Shown here: positions 5,926 to 14,043 of the stretch, one piece after another | Layout: each line of letters begins with the position of its first letter | Position numbering within the stretch: position 1 is the stretch's first letter | Assembly (NCBI GenBank): GCA_035515515.1 | Contig: DATJBC010000149.1 | Span: 1 to 20,296, forward strand | Direction of reading: 5' to 3' | DNA: 20,296 nucleotides | Source of the DNA: DATJBC01 sp035515515 | GTDB taxonomy: Bacteria > Actinomycetota > Acidimicrobiia > Acidimicrobiales > UBA8190 | The notes under the pieces: generated by a model | Database searches by the model: none | Told to the model about the DNA's origin: nothing | What the model saw: the letters and a program-made list of their open reading frames with translations, nothing else | Made by a program: the position numbers and the translations under genes

Positions 5926-7097
5926 TCGAACAGGGCGTCGACGAATTCGTCTGCGTCGAAGGGCACCAGGTCGTCGGGACCCTCCCCCAGGCCGACCAGC
6001 TTGACGGGTAGGCCCAGCTCGCGCTGGATGGCCACCACGATGCCCCCCTTGGCCGAGCCGTCGAGCTTGGTGAGCACCACGCCCGTGACGCCCACGGCGT
6101 CGAGGAACTGGCGGGCCTGGGTGAGCCCGTTCTGCCCGGTCGTGGCGTCCAGCACGAGGAGGACCTCGGTGACGTGCCCCGGCGGGCGGTCGGCCACCCG
6201 GCGGATCTTCTTCAGCTCCTCGACCAGGTTCACCTTGGTGTGGAGGCGGCCGGCGGTGTCGGCCAGGACGAGGTCGTGCCCGCGTGCCGAGGCCCGCTGC
6301 ACGGCGTCGAAGACCACCGCGCTGGGGTCGCCGCCCTCGGCGCCCCGCACGATCTCGGCCCCGGTGCGCTGCGCCCACTGGGCGAGCTGCTCGGCGGCGG
6401 CCGCCCGGAAGGTGTCGCCCGCCGCCAGGATCACCGTGCGCCCGTCGTTCGTCTGCCGCCGCGCCACCTTGCCGATGGTCGTGGTCTTGCCCACCCCGTT
6501 CACGCCCACGAACAGCCACACCGGCGTGCCGTCCACATCGGCGTGCAGCGCCCGGCCCTCGGTCGTCTCGAGGGCCTGGCGCAGCTCGGCGCGCAGGGCC
6601 TCCACGACGGCGTCGGGGCCCCGCAGCTCCCCGGCGCGCACCCGGGCCCGCAGGCCGTCGAGCAGCTCCGTGGTGGTCGACACGCCCACGTCGGCGCGCA
6701 GCAGCGCCTCCTCGAGGTCGTCCCAGGCGTCGTCGTCGACCGACGAGCGCGACCGCAACGACCGCACGTAGCCGGCCAGCAGCCCCCGGGTCTTGCCCAG
6801 CCGCTCGCGCATGGCGGGCGGGGCGGCGACCTCCTGGGCCGGCGCGGGCGCCTCCCCGGGCGCAGGCGCCTCCTCGGCCTCGGGCGGGGCGGCGATCTCG
6901 GCCTCGGGCGGGGCCTCCGGCGCGGGCGCGGCGCGCGGGGGTGGGGCCGCAGGGGGCGCCTGGGCAGCGGGGGCCGGGGGGGGCGCGACCTCGGGGGCGG
7001 CGCCCCGGCGGGCCCGCGCCCGACGGGGGACGGCCACCACCAGGCCCACCACGGCGACGGCCACGACGACGGCCAGGACGATCCACAGCACGAGCAC
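5922..7097 (-). CDS. ftsY: SRP receptor GTPase FtsY
   Basis: 391 residues, GTG start. Membrane-bound receptor that forms the GTP-dependent twin with Ffh. Residues 1-23 are a hydrophobic membrane helix followed by RRARARR. Residues 33-95 form an Ala/Pro/Glu-rich linker in the place of the acidic A domain. The N domain begins near 96 and the G domain has GVNGVGKTTT (198-207), DTFRAAA (228-234), DTAGR (280-284), TKLDGSAKGG (343-352) and the closing GEGPDDLVPF (371-380). A second in-frame GTG two codons later (7091) is an alternative start. It lies between smc and ffh, as in Bacillus and many actinobacteria, although no ylxM is present before ffh. Candidate promoter immediately upstream. Confidence 0.98.
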   Translation of the reverse strand: MLVLWIVLAVVVAVAVVGLVVAVPRRARARRGAAPEVAPPPAPAAQAPPAAPPPRAAPAPEAPPEAEIAAPPEAEEAPAPGEAPAPAQEVAAPPAMRERLGKTRGLLAGYVRSLRSRSSVDDDAWDDLEEALLRADVGVSTTTELLDGLRARVRAGELRGPDAVVEALRAELRQALETTEGRALHADVDGTPVWLFVGVNGVGKTTTIGKVARRQTNDGRTVILAAGDTFRAAAAEQLAQWAQRTGAEIVRGAEGGDPSAVVFDAVQRASARGHDLVLADTAGRLHTKVNLVEELKKIRRVADRPPGHVTEVLLVLDATTGQNGLTQARQFLDAVGVTGVVLTKLDGSAKGGIVVAIQRELGLPVKLVGLGEGPDDLVPFDADEFVDALFD

Positions 7098-7106
7098 GGC
7101 CCCGGC

Positions 7107-7112
7107 AGCCTA
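7107..7112 (-). promoter_or_regulatory. Candidate -10 box of ftsY
   Basis: TAGGCT on the minus strand, within the 84-base smc-ftsY gap and ending 9 bases before the GTG at 7097. Transcription from it would give a leader of only a few bases. No -35 match was found. Confidence 0.35.
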
Positions 7113-7181
7113 ACGGTCGCCCCACCGGCCTCAGCGACGGCGGGCGCCGGCCCGGGGCGCGCCCGGCGGCGCCGGAGGGCC

Positions 7182-10100
7182 TCAGGCCGGGGTGGGGGCG
7201 GCCTCCGCCTCCGAGGGCTCTCGCTTGACCTTCTGGCTGACCACCTTGGACGACCCGCCCGGGGTCATGGTGACCCCGTACAACGCGTCGGCGGCCTCCA
7301 TGGTGCGCTTCTGGTGGCTCACGATGATGAGCTGCGCCTCGTCGCGGAATTCGTGCAGCAGGTCGAGGAAGCGGTGCAGGTTGACGTCGTCGAGGGCGGC
7401 CTCGACCTCGTCGAGCAGATAGAACGGTGACGGCCGGCTGCGGAACACCGCGAACAGGAAGGCGAGCGCCACGAGCGAGCGCTCACCGCCCGAGAGCAGC
7501 GACAGCTTGCGGACGTTCTTCCCGGCGGGGCGGGCTTCGACCTCGACCCCCGTCTCGAGCAGGTTGGCGGGGTCGGTGAGCGACAGGCGCCCCGTCCCCC
7601 CGGGGAACAGGGCCCCCACGAGCACCTGGAAGTGCTCGTTCACGTCGGCGAAGGCCTGGTTGAACACGCGCATGATCTCGTCGTCGACGGCCCTGATGAC
7701 CTGGTGCAGCTCGCGACGGGCGCGGCGCACGTCCTCGACCTGCTCCTCGAGGAAGCGGTGCCGCTCCTCCAGTGCGCCCAGCTCCTCGAGGGCGAGCGGG
7801 TTGACCGGGCCCATGGCGGCCAGCTCCTTCTCCACCGCCGCGGCCCGGCGCGCGGCGTCCTGGCCCTCGGGGAGCTCGGGGCACGGCGCCCCCACGGCCT
7901 CCTCGGGCTCGCACCCCAGCTCGCGCCGCAGGGCCTCGACCGCCGTGTCGCGCCGCACGGCGGCCTCGGCCGCCTCCAGCTCGAGGCGCTGCACCTGCTG
8001 GCGGGTCTCGGCCAGCTGCCGGTCGAGCTCGGTGCGCTGGCGGCGCAGGGACTCCAGGCGCTCCCCGCCCGCCCTGACCTCGTCGAGCTGGCGGCTGCGC
8101 TTGACCCGCAGGGCGTCGAGCATGGCCCCCAGGTGCTCGCCGTGGCGGTCGACCTCGGCCCCCAGCCGCTCCGTGGCGCGCGCGGCGGCCTCCAGCGCCC
8201 GGCGGCGCTCGCCGGCGCGGGCCCGCGCCTCGACGTGCCCGGCCAGCCGTCGCTCGGTGTCGGCCAGACGCGTCCCCAGCAGGGCGCGCCGCTCGGCCAG
8301 GGCCGCCACCTTCACCTCGAACTCGCGACGCGCCGCGGCGACGTGCGCGCGCCGGTCCTCGAGACGGCGACGGGCCTCGTCGGCGGCGGCCAGGTGGCCC
8401 GACGCCGAGGCCGCCGCGCTCTCCAGCACGGGCAGGCGGTCGGTGAGCGCGTCGAGCTGCGCCTCGTCGTGCTCCAGGCGCTCGGCCAGCATGGCGCGGT
8501 GGCGGGCGGCGTCGGCCGACTCCTGCTGCGCCCGCGCCAGCTCGCCGTGCACCCGCCGCTCCGCCGACTCCAGGTTGGCGATGGCGTCCCCGGCCCGTTC
8601 GGCCTCGCGGGTGGCGTCCGCCAGCGCCGCCGCGGCGCGCCCGGCGCGCTGGCGGGCGGCGTCGAGCGCCCGTGCCGCCCCCTCGGCGTGGGCCGTGGCG
8701 GCCTCGGCCTCGGCGGCGGCGGCCTCGGCCAGGCGGGCCAGGGCGGCGGCACCGGCCCGCACGACCCACCCGCCCGAGGCGAAGCGGTCGCCGTCGGTGC
8801 TCACCACCACCAGGTCGGGCCGCTCGAGGGCGACGTCCACGGCGTACTCCCACACGCCGCGCACCGCCACCACGCCGGCCAGCATGCGGTCGAGCACCGG
8901 GGCCAGCGCCGGCTTCAGGGGGCGCACGTGGCGGCGCAACGGCTCGGCGCCCACCGGCAGGTCCGAGGAGGCCGCTCCGGCGCCGCCCTCGCCGCCGTCG
9001 CCGCCCGCGGTGGGCGCCGCCAGGACCGTGGCGCGCAGCTCGCGCTGCTGCAGGGCGCGCAGCACGGCGCGCGCCGGGTCGGTCCCGGCCACCACCACGG
9101 CTCCCAGTGCGGGCCCGACGGCCGCTTCGAAGGCCGCCCCCCAGCCGTCGTCCACGGCGACGAGGTCGGCCAGCACGCCCATGACGCCGGGGGAACCCGC
9201 CACGGCCTCGAGGGCGGCGCCGTTGTGCTCGTCGTCGGCGCGCCGGGCCAGGGACTCGGCGCGCGCCTCGAGGCGGTGCTGCTGGCGCTCGGCGCCCCGC
9301 AGGGCGTCCTCCGCGCCGCGCAGGCCGGCGTCGGCGGCCCGGCACGCAGCGGCGGCCTCCTCGGCGCGCCGGCGGGCCTCGGGCAACCCGGCGCGGGCGG
9401 CCTCCAGCTGTCGCTCGAGATCGCCCGCCTCGCCCTGCAGGGCCTCCTGGCGCTGCCCCGTGGCCCGCTCGCGCTCCTCGGCGCGCCCCAGCGCCGCCTG
9501 CTGGCGCTCGACGCTGCCCTGGAACGGCTCGAGCTGGCCCCGCGCCAGCGCGTAGGTCTCCTCGGCGGTGCGCATGCCCGCCAGGTCGGCGAAGGTCGCC
9601 TCGTGGGCGGCGAGGTCCTCGGCCAGGGCGTGCTCGGCCTGGTCGACCTGGGCGCGCTGGGGCCCGAGGGCCGCCTCGTCCTCGTCGGTGGCGGCCAGCT
9701 CGGCGCCGAGGCGCGCGGCGTCGGCCTCCAGGGTGGACACCACGTCGGTGTCGGCCGACGCCTCGAGGGCCCGGTCGATGGAGCGGCGACGCTCGGCCAC
9801 CACGCCGCGCAGGCCCCTGGCCCGCTCGGCCAGGCCCTGCACGCGTGTGAGCGACACCACCACGTCCTCGTCGCGCTGGACGGCGAGCTCGGCCGCGGTG
9901 GCCTCGGCGGCGGCGTCCAGCTCGGCGATGGACGCCGTCATGGTGCCCTCGTCGTCGCAGAGGCGCTGGCGGGCCTCGGACGCCGCCAGGCGCCGCCCGT
10001 CGAGCGTGGCGATCTCCTGGCCCACCAGGTGCAGGCGCAGGGCCCGCAGCTCCTCGGCCAGCGACGCGTGCGAGCGCGCCGCGCTGGCCTGGCGCTCGAG

Positions 10101-10712
10101 CGGCCTGATCTGGCGGCGCACCTCGCGCAGCAGGTCGCCCAGGCGCTCGAGGTTCTCCTCGGTGGCCGCCAGGCGCCGCTCGGCCCGCTCCCGCCGGCGC
10201 CGGTGCTTGAGGACCCCGGCCGCCTCCTCGATGACGGCCCGGCGGTCCTCGGGCCGGGAGTCGAGGATCGTGCCGAGCTGGCCCTGGCTCACGATGACGT
10301 GCTGCTGGCGGCCCACGCCCGAGTCCGACAGCAGCTCCTGGATGTCGAGCAGCCGGCAGGGCTGCCCGTTGATGGCGTACTCGCTCTCCCCGGAGCGGAA
10401 CAGCGTGCGGGTGATGGTGATCTCGGCCAGCCCCCCCGGGAGGCGGGCGGTGCGGTTGTCGATGGTGAGCGACACCTCGGCCCGCCCCAGGGCGGGCCGG
10501 TCGGCCGACCCGGCGAAGATGACGTCCTCCATCTTCGAGGAGCGGACCGTGCGCGGCCCCTGGGCGCCGAGCACCCAGGCCACGGCGTCCACCACGTTGG
10601 ACTTGCCACTGCCGTTGGGGCCGACCACCACCGTCACCCCGGGCTCCAGCACAAGCGTCGACGGGTCGGCGAACGACTTGAAGCCCTTGAGGGTGAGCGA
10701 CTTCAGGAACAC
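7182..10712 (-). CDS. smc: Chromosome segregation ATPase SMC
   Basis: 1176 residues, a full-length bacterial SMC, which folds back at its hinge to bring the two ATPase halves together and extrudes DNA loops with ScpA/ScpB (not in this window). MFLKSLTLKGFKSFAD is the canonical N-terminus, and the Walker A GPNGSGKSN is at 31-39. A long coiled coil, very rich in Ala, Glu and Arg, runs from about 170 to 490; the hinge (GSPGVMGVLADLV... with a following globular part) lies roughly at 500-660. The return coil runs to about 1010. The signature LSGGERSLVALAF is near 1071-1083 and Walker B FYLLDEVEAALDD near 1093-1105. The GTG start fits the family exactly. Downstream of mutM with a 165-base gap holding a hairpin and a promoter-like box. 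Confidence 0.98.
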   Translation of the reverse strand: MFLKSLTLKGFKSFADPSTLVLEPGVTVVVGPNGSGKSNVVDAVAWVLGAQGPRTVRSSKMEDVIFAGSADRPALGRAEVSLTIDNRTARLPGGLAEITITRTLFRSGESEYAINGQPCRLLDIQELLSDSGVGRQQHVIVSQGQLGTILDSRPEDRRAVIEEAAGVLKHRRRRERAERRLAATEENLERLGDLLREVRRQIRPLERQASAARSHASLAEELRALRLHLVGQEIATLDGRRLAASEARQRLCDDEGTMTASIAELDAAAEATAAELAVQRDEDVVVSLTRVQGLAERARGLRGVVAERRRSIDRALEASADTDVVSTLEADAARLGAELAATDEDEAALGPQRAQVDQAEHALAEDLAAHEATFADLAGMRTAEETYALARGQLEPFQGSVERQQAALGRAEERERATGQRQEALQGEAGDLERQLEAARAGLPEARRRAEEAAAACRAADAGLRGAEDALRGAERQQHRLEARAESLARRADDEHNGAALEAVAGSPGVMGVLADLVAVDDGWGAAFEAAVGPALGAVVVAGTDPARAVLRALQQRELRATVLAAPTAGGDGGEGGAGAASSDLPVGAEPLRRHVRPLKPALAPVLDRMLAGVVAVRGVWEYAVDVALERPDLVVVSTDGDRFASGGWVVRAGAAALARLAEAAAAEAEAATAHAEGAARALDAARQRAGRAAAALADATREAERAGDAIANLESAERRVHGELARAQQESADAARHRAMLAERLEHDEAQLDALTDRLPVLESAAASASGHLAAADEARRRLEDRRAHVAAARREFEVKVAALAERRALLGTRLADTERRLAGHVEARARAGERRRALEAAARATERLGAEVDRHGEHLGAMLDALRVKRSRQLDEVRAGGERLESLRRQRTELDRQLAETRQQVQRLELEAAEAAVRRDTAVEALRRELGCEPEEAVGAPCPELPEGQDAARRAAAVEKELAAMGPVNPLALEELGALEERHRFLEEQVEDVRRARRELHQVIRAVDDEIMRVFNQAFADVNEHFQVLVGALFPGGTGRLSLTDPANLLETGVEVEARPAGKNVRKLSLLSGGERSLVALAFLFAVFRSRPSPFYLLDEVEAALDDVNLHRFLDLLHEFRDEAQLIIVSHQKRTMEAADALYGVTMTPGGSSKVVSQKVKREPSEAEAAPTPA

Positions 10713-10720
10713 CGGCCGCC

Positions 10721-10726
10721 ACCCTA
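10721..10726 (-). promoter_or_regulatory. Candidate -10 box of smc
   Basis: TAGGGT on the minus strand, 8 bases before the GTG at 10712, giving a leaderless or nearly leaderless message. It is the same hexamer as that before the crotonase-family gene. No clear -35 is present. Confidence 0.4.
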
Positions 10727-10836
10727 CCTGTCGGCCCTCGCCAAACGGTGATCCCCCACACCGCCGCCGACGGCGCGCGGCGCGCGGCGAGAACCGCTGG
10801 TCAACGGGGCGAAATCCCCGCCCGGCGCGGGGCCGC

Positions 10837-10854
10837 GGCGCGCCCGGGCGCGCC
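10837..10854. terminator. 18-bp perfect GC palindrome between mutM and smc
   Basis: GGCGCGCCCGGGCGCGCC equals its own reverse complement and can fold as a 7-bp stem with a CCGG loop. It lies 24 bases past the mutM stop and is followed by another small inverted repeat (CGGGG...CCCCG, 10805-10820). Actinobacterial terminators often lack a U-tract, so termination after mutM is reasonable; a protein-binding palindrome is the alternative. Confidence 0.4.
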
Positions 10855-10877
10855 CCGGGGCGGGTGCGGTGTCGGGG

Positions 10878-11717
10878 TCAGATCTGGCAGTGCTCGCAGA
10901 GGAACGCCGAGCGGCCGTTGACCTTCACGCGCACCACCGGGCTGCGGCAGCGGCGGCACGCCTGGCCCTCGCGGTCGTAGACCTGGTGCTGTCCCTGGAA
11001 GTCCCCGGTCTCGCCGTAGAGGTCGCGGTACTGCTCGTCGGCGAGCGACGAGCCCCGGTACTTCACCGCCTCGGTGAGCGTCTCCACCATGGCCCGGTAC
11101 AGGCGGCGGACCTCCTGGGCGCTCAGCGAGTCCGACATGCGGTCGTAGCGCAGCCCCGCCGCGAAGAGGATCTCGTCGGAGTAGATGTTGCCGATCCCGG
11201 CCACGAACTTCTGGTCCATGAGCAGGGTCTTCAAGGCGGCCGGGCGCTCGGCCAGCATCTGCCCGAACCGGGCCCAGCTCATGACCTCCTCGAGGGGGTC
11301 GAAGCCGAGGTGGGCGAGCTCGGGGACCTGGGCGGTGAGCTCGTCGGCGGTGGTCACGAACATCTCGCCGAAGGTGCGGGGGTCGACGAAGCGCAGCTGG
11401 CCCCCCTGGGTGAAGGTGATGACGACGTGGGTGTGGCGGTCGAGGGGGTCCTTGGGGCCCCGGGCCCGGAGGAGCTGGCCGCTCATCCCCAGGTGCACCA
11501 CCAGCACGTCGTCGCCGTCCAGCCCCACGAGCAGGTACTTGCCGCCGCGGCGGACCGACGACACCCGCTTGCCCTCCAGGCGGCCCCGGAACTCGGGCCC
11601 GCTCTTGTGGCGGCGGATGGAGCGCTTGCCCTTCACCTCCACGGTCTTGATGCGACGGCCCACGATCTCCTTGTCGAGATCGCGCCGGATGGTCTCGACC
11701 TCGGGCAGCTCAGGCAC
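10878..11717 (-). CDS. mutM: Formamidopyrimidine-DNA glycosylase (Fpg/MutM)
   Basis: 279 residues. Removes 8-oxoguanine and ring-opened purines and nicks the DNA by beta/delta elimination. Catalytic Pro2 and Glu3 are present in MPELPEVETIRRDL, and the conserved Lys60 lies in RRGGKYLLVGL. The H2TH motif is FVAGIGNIYSDEILF (171-185). The C-terminal zinc finger has Cys254, Cys257, Cys274 and Cys277, with Arg269 in VNGRSAFLC. All key residues are intact, so it should be active. The GTG start is fixed by the requirement for Pro2; it overlaps the end of rnc by 8 bases, implying translational coupling. The rnc-mutM-smc order is typical of actinobacteria. Confidence 0.98.
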   Translation of the reverse strand: MPELPEVETIRRDLDKEIVGRRIKTVEVKGKRSIRRHKSGPEFRGRLEGKRVSSVRRGGKYLLVGLDGDDVLVVHLGMSGQLLRARGPKDPLDRHTHVVITFTQGGQLRFVDPRTFGEMFVTTADELTAQVPELAHLGFDPLEEVMSWARFGQMLAERPAALKTLLMDQKFVAGIGNIYSDEILFAAGLRYDRMSDSLSAQEVRRLYRAMVETLTEAVKYRGSSLADEQYRDLYGETGDFQGQHQVYDREGQACRRCRSPVVRVKVNGRSAFLCEHCQI

Positions 11718-12621
11718 GGCCGTCCGCCTCCGGGAGGCCGTGGGCGTCGCCGTCCGCCGACAGGGCGGTCCAGGCGTCGCGGGCGGCGGCCTGTTCGGCG
11801 TCCTTCTTGGAGCGCCCCTCGCCCGCGCCCCGCTCGCTGCCCGCCACGTACACCTGGGCGCGGAAGCGACGGGCGTGGTCGGGCCCGGTCCCCTCGACGT
11901 CGTAGCGGGGCAGCTCGCCGATCCGGTGCAGCACGAGCTCCTGCAGGCGCGTCTTGAAGTCGTCGGCGCCGGGGCCGGTCGACGCCTGGGCGATGCGCCC
12001 GGCCAGGAGGTCCATGACGAGGGCGGTGGCCGCGTCCCAGCCGCCGTCGATGTAGACGGCCCCGATGACGGCCTCCACGGCGTTGGCCAGGATGGAGGGC
12101 TTGGCCCGGCCGCCGGAGTGGTCCTCGCCCCGCCCCAGCAGCAGGGCCTCCCCCAGCCCGAGCTCGGCGGCCACCTCGGCCAGCACGGCGGTGTTCACCA
12201 CGGCGGCGCGCACCTTGGCCAGCGCCCCCTCGGGCAGCGACGGGTAGACGCGGTAGCAGTGCTCCGCCACCACCAGCCCGAGCACGGCGTCACCAAGGAA
12301 CTCGAGGCGCTCGTTGGAGGGACGGCCGCCCGACTCGGCGCACCACGAGCGGTGCGAGAGCGCCTGGGTGAGCAGCGACGGGTGGGCGAAGGGGTGTCCC
12401 AGCGCTTGGGCGAGCGCCTGCCGGGCGGCCTCGTGCGACGGCGCCGGGGCGGCTCGCTGCGCCCCGCCGGCGTCGTCGCGACCGGGCGCCGGGCTCGAGA
12501 GCTCGGCTCCGTCCCCGGCGCCATCGGCGTCCGGGGCCGCACGCGTGGCGGCGCCCAGTGCGGCGCGGTCCTCGCCCGTGTCAGCCCGCTCCCAGCTTGG
12601 CGACCACGTAGTCGACCGCAT
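11710..12621 (-). CDS. rnc: Ribonuclease III with extended N-terminus
   Basis: 303 residues from ATG 12621. Cleaves double-stranded RNA in rRNA precursors and some mRNAs. The catalytic domain runs from about 62 to 212, with the signature NERLEFLGDAVL (103-114) and Glu183 in ANAVEAVIGAVYID. The dsRNA-binding domain is at about 221-287 (DFKTRLQELV ... GRSKKDAEQAAARDAW). The first 60 residues are an Ala/Gly/Asp-rich stretch foreign to most RNase III proteins. This start lies 41 bases inside acpP; the only other conceivable starts before the domain are CTG codons such as the one at 12558. The true N-terminus may thus be shorter, but no ATG, GTG or TTG is available. Overlaps mutM by 8 bases at its 3' end. 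Confidence 0.93.
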   Translation of the reverse strand: MRSTTWSPSWERADTGEDRAALGAATRAAPDADGAGDGAELSSPAPGRDDAGGAQRAAPAPSHEAARQALAQALGHPFAHPSLLTQALSHRSWCAESGGRPSNERLEFLGDAVLGLVVAEHCYRVYPSLPEGALAKVRAAVVNTAVLAEVAAELGLGEALLLGRGEDHSGGRAKPSILANAVEAVIGAVYIDGGWDAATALVMDLLAGRIAQASTGPGADDFKTRLQELVLHRIGELPRYDVEGTGPDHARRFRAQVYVAGSERGAGEGRSKKDAEQAAARDAWTALSADGDAHGLPEADGRA

Positions 12622-12877
12622 CGCGCACCGTGCGCAGGTCCTCTAAGTCCTCGTCGTCGATGCGGAACCCGACGGAGCGCTCGCCCAGCTCCTCTTCGAG
12701 CGCCTCCACCAACTCGATGAGCGCCAGGGAGTCGGCGTCGAGGTCCTCGGCGAACGACGAGGACTCGGTGATCGAGCCCGGCTCGATCTCCAAGATGTCG
12801 GCCAGCTGGTCCCGGATCAGCTCGAAAACCTCGGGCCGGCCGAGCGGGGACTTCTCCACGTGGGTTTCTGCAGGCAC
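12581..12877 (-). CDS. acpP: Acyl carrier protein
   Basis: 98 residues from GTG 12877. Carries growing acyl chains on a phosphopantetheine arm. The attachment serine is in EDLDADSLALIELVEALEEE, the usual DSL context, and helix 1 (VFELIRDQLADILEIEP) is typical. The protein is acidic, with a somewhat long C-terminal helix. GGGAG with a 5-base spacer precedes the GTG. An in-frame ATG at 12910 would add 11 residues, but it is embedded in a TAGGAT promoter-like box and has no separate ribosome binding site, so I prefer the GTG. The gene overlaps the annotated start of rnc by 41 bases. It lies downstream of plsX, with fabD and fabG absent. Confidence 0.93.
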   Translation of the reverse strand: MPAETHVEKSPLGRPEVFELIRDQLADILEIEPGSITESSSFAEDLDADSLALIELVEALEEELGERSVGFRIDDEDLEDLRTVRDAVDYVVAKLGAG

Positions 12878-12908
12878 AGCGTCTCCCGAAGGTCGCGTTC
12901 GGGCCGAC

Positions 12909-12914
12909 ATCCTA
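12909..12914 (-). promoter_or_regulatory. Candidate -10 box for the acpP-rnc-mutM unit
   Basis: TAGGAT on the minus strand. Transcription would start near 12902, leaving a leader of about 25 bases with GGGAG before the GTG at 12877. It sits beside the near-repeats TACCTGGTCAG and TACCAGGTCAG, which may be an operator. Confidence 0.35.
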
Positions 12915-12953
12915 CCTGGTCAGGCCCCGGCCGCCGGTGAAATACCAGGTCAG
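12913..12953. repeat. Paired ACCTGGT/ACCAGGT near-repeats at the acpP promoter
   Basis: TACCTGGTCAG at 12913-12923 and TACCAGGTCAG at 12943-12953 match at 10 of 11 positions and are exactly 30 bp apart, about three helical turns. Their ACCTGGT and ACCAGGT cores are reverse complements, so the pair is at once a direct and an inverted repeat. The first copy overlaps the candidate -10 box. Binding of a dimeric regulator is an inference. Confidence 0.5.
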
Positions 12954-12968
12954 AGGGGCATTTTCCCC

Positions 12969-13013
12969 GAGGGGCGCCCGGTGGGGGCTGCGGGCGAGGG
13001 CGAGGGGCGCCCG
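12969..13013. repeat. 12-bp direct repeat between plsX and acpP
   Basis: GAGGGGCGCCCG occurs exactly at 12969-12980 and 13002-13013, 33 bp apart. Each copy contains the palindrome GGGCGCCC, so the two can also pair as an 8-bp stem in RNA. It follows the plsX stop closely and may serve as its terminator. Confidence 0.55.
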
Positions 13014-13024
13014 CCGGGGCGGCC

Positions 13025-14041
13025 TCAGCCGGCCGCCACCGCCCGCCCCAGGGCGCCCACCAGCCCCCCCACGGCGACGTCGTGGGCGACGCGCACCGCG
13101 GAGACCACGGCCCGGGCCCGTGACGAGCCGTGGCTGATCACGCACACGCCGTCCACCCCCAGCAGCATCGCCCCGCCGATGCCGTCGGGGTCGAACTCGG
13201 CGGCCAGCGGCGCCAGGCGGGGCAGCATGACCTCCGCCGCCCGCTTGGCCTCCTCGTCGGCGGCGAACACCTCGAGCAGCGTGTCCATGAAGAACCGCAG
13301 CGAGCCCTCGAGGGTCTTGAGGGCCACGTTGCCCGTGAAGCCGTCGGTGACCACCACGTCGGCGGGCAGCGACAGCAGGTCGCGCCCCTCCACGTTGCCG
13401 GCGAAGCGCAGCCCGGCCGTCTGGGCCAGCAGGGCGTGGACCTCCTTCACCAGCGGCGTGCCCTTGGACTTCTCCTCGCCGATGGACAGAAGCGCCACGC
13501 GGGGCTCGGCCACGCCGTAGCGGGCGGTGGCGTAGGCCGCCCCCATCTGGGCGAACTGCACGAGCATGGGCGCGCTGCACTCGGCGTTGGCGCCCGCGTC
13601 CAGCAGGACGGCGGGATGCGAGCCCAGCTGGGGGATGGGGGTGGCGATGGCGGGGCGGACCACGCTTCTCAGCCGGCCCATGCGCAACAGCGCGCTGGCC
13701 ATGGCCGCCCCGGTGTTGCCGGCGCTCACCATGGCCAGGGCCCTGCCGTCGCGCACCGCCTCGGCGGCCCGCAGAAGCGACGCGTCCTTCTTGCGGCGCA
13801 CCGAGGGACCGGGGTCGTCGTCCATCTCGATGACCTCGGAGGCGGGCAGCACCTCGAGGCCGTGGTCGGCACCGAGGCGCTCAGGCGGCCCCACGAGCAC
13901 GACGGGGATCCCGAGCTCGTCCACCGCCTGGCGTGCGCCCGCCACGATCTCGCTCGGCGCGAAGTCCCCGCCCATGGCGTCCACCGCCACCGGGAGCGTG
14001 CTCGGCGGGGCGTCTGTGGGGCGCGGCCGAGGCGGGGGCAC
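13025..14041 (-). CDS. plsX: Phosphate acyltransferase PlsX
   Basis: 338 residues from GTG 14041, two bases after the rpmF stop. Converts acyl-ACP to acyl-phosphate (reversible), the donor for PlsY in phospholipid synthesis; a peripheral membrane enzyme. Family segments: AVDAMGGDFAPSEIV (19-33), SAGNTGA (106-112), GEEKSKGT (188-195), GNVEGRD (215-221) and DGFTGNV (233-239). The first 16 residues are Pro-rich and not part of the fold; a second GTG at 13990 would give the standard MAVDAMGGD start. Neither start has a strong ribosome binding site, so coupling to rpmF termination is likely. Grouping with acpP and, further upstream, a FakA-like gene fits a role in acyl-phosphate traffic. Confidence 0.96.
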   Translation of the reverse strand: MPPPRPRPTDAPPSTLPVAVDAMGGDFAPSEIVAGARQAVDELGIPVVLVGPPERLGADHGLEVLPASEVIEMDDDPGPSVRRKKDASLLRAAEAVRDGRALAMVSAGNTGAAMASALLRMGRLRSVVRPAIATPIPQLGSHPAVLLDAGANAECSAPMLVQFAQMGAAYATARYGVAEPRVALLSIGEEKSKGTPLVKEVHALLAQTAGLRFAGNVEGRDLLSLPADVVVTDGFTGNVALKTLEGSLRFFMDTLLEVFAADEEAKRAAEVMLPRLAPLAAEFDPDGIGGAMLLGVDGVCVISHGSSRARAVVSAVRVAHDVAVGGLVGALGRAVAAG

Positions 14042-14043
14042 CG

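Noticed and set aside
7632..10751. A 1039-codon plus-strand frame and a 1092-codon alternative minus frame across smc
   Set aside because: Both are low-complexity shadows of the smc reading frame, with no family resemblance.
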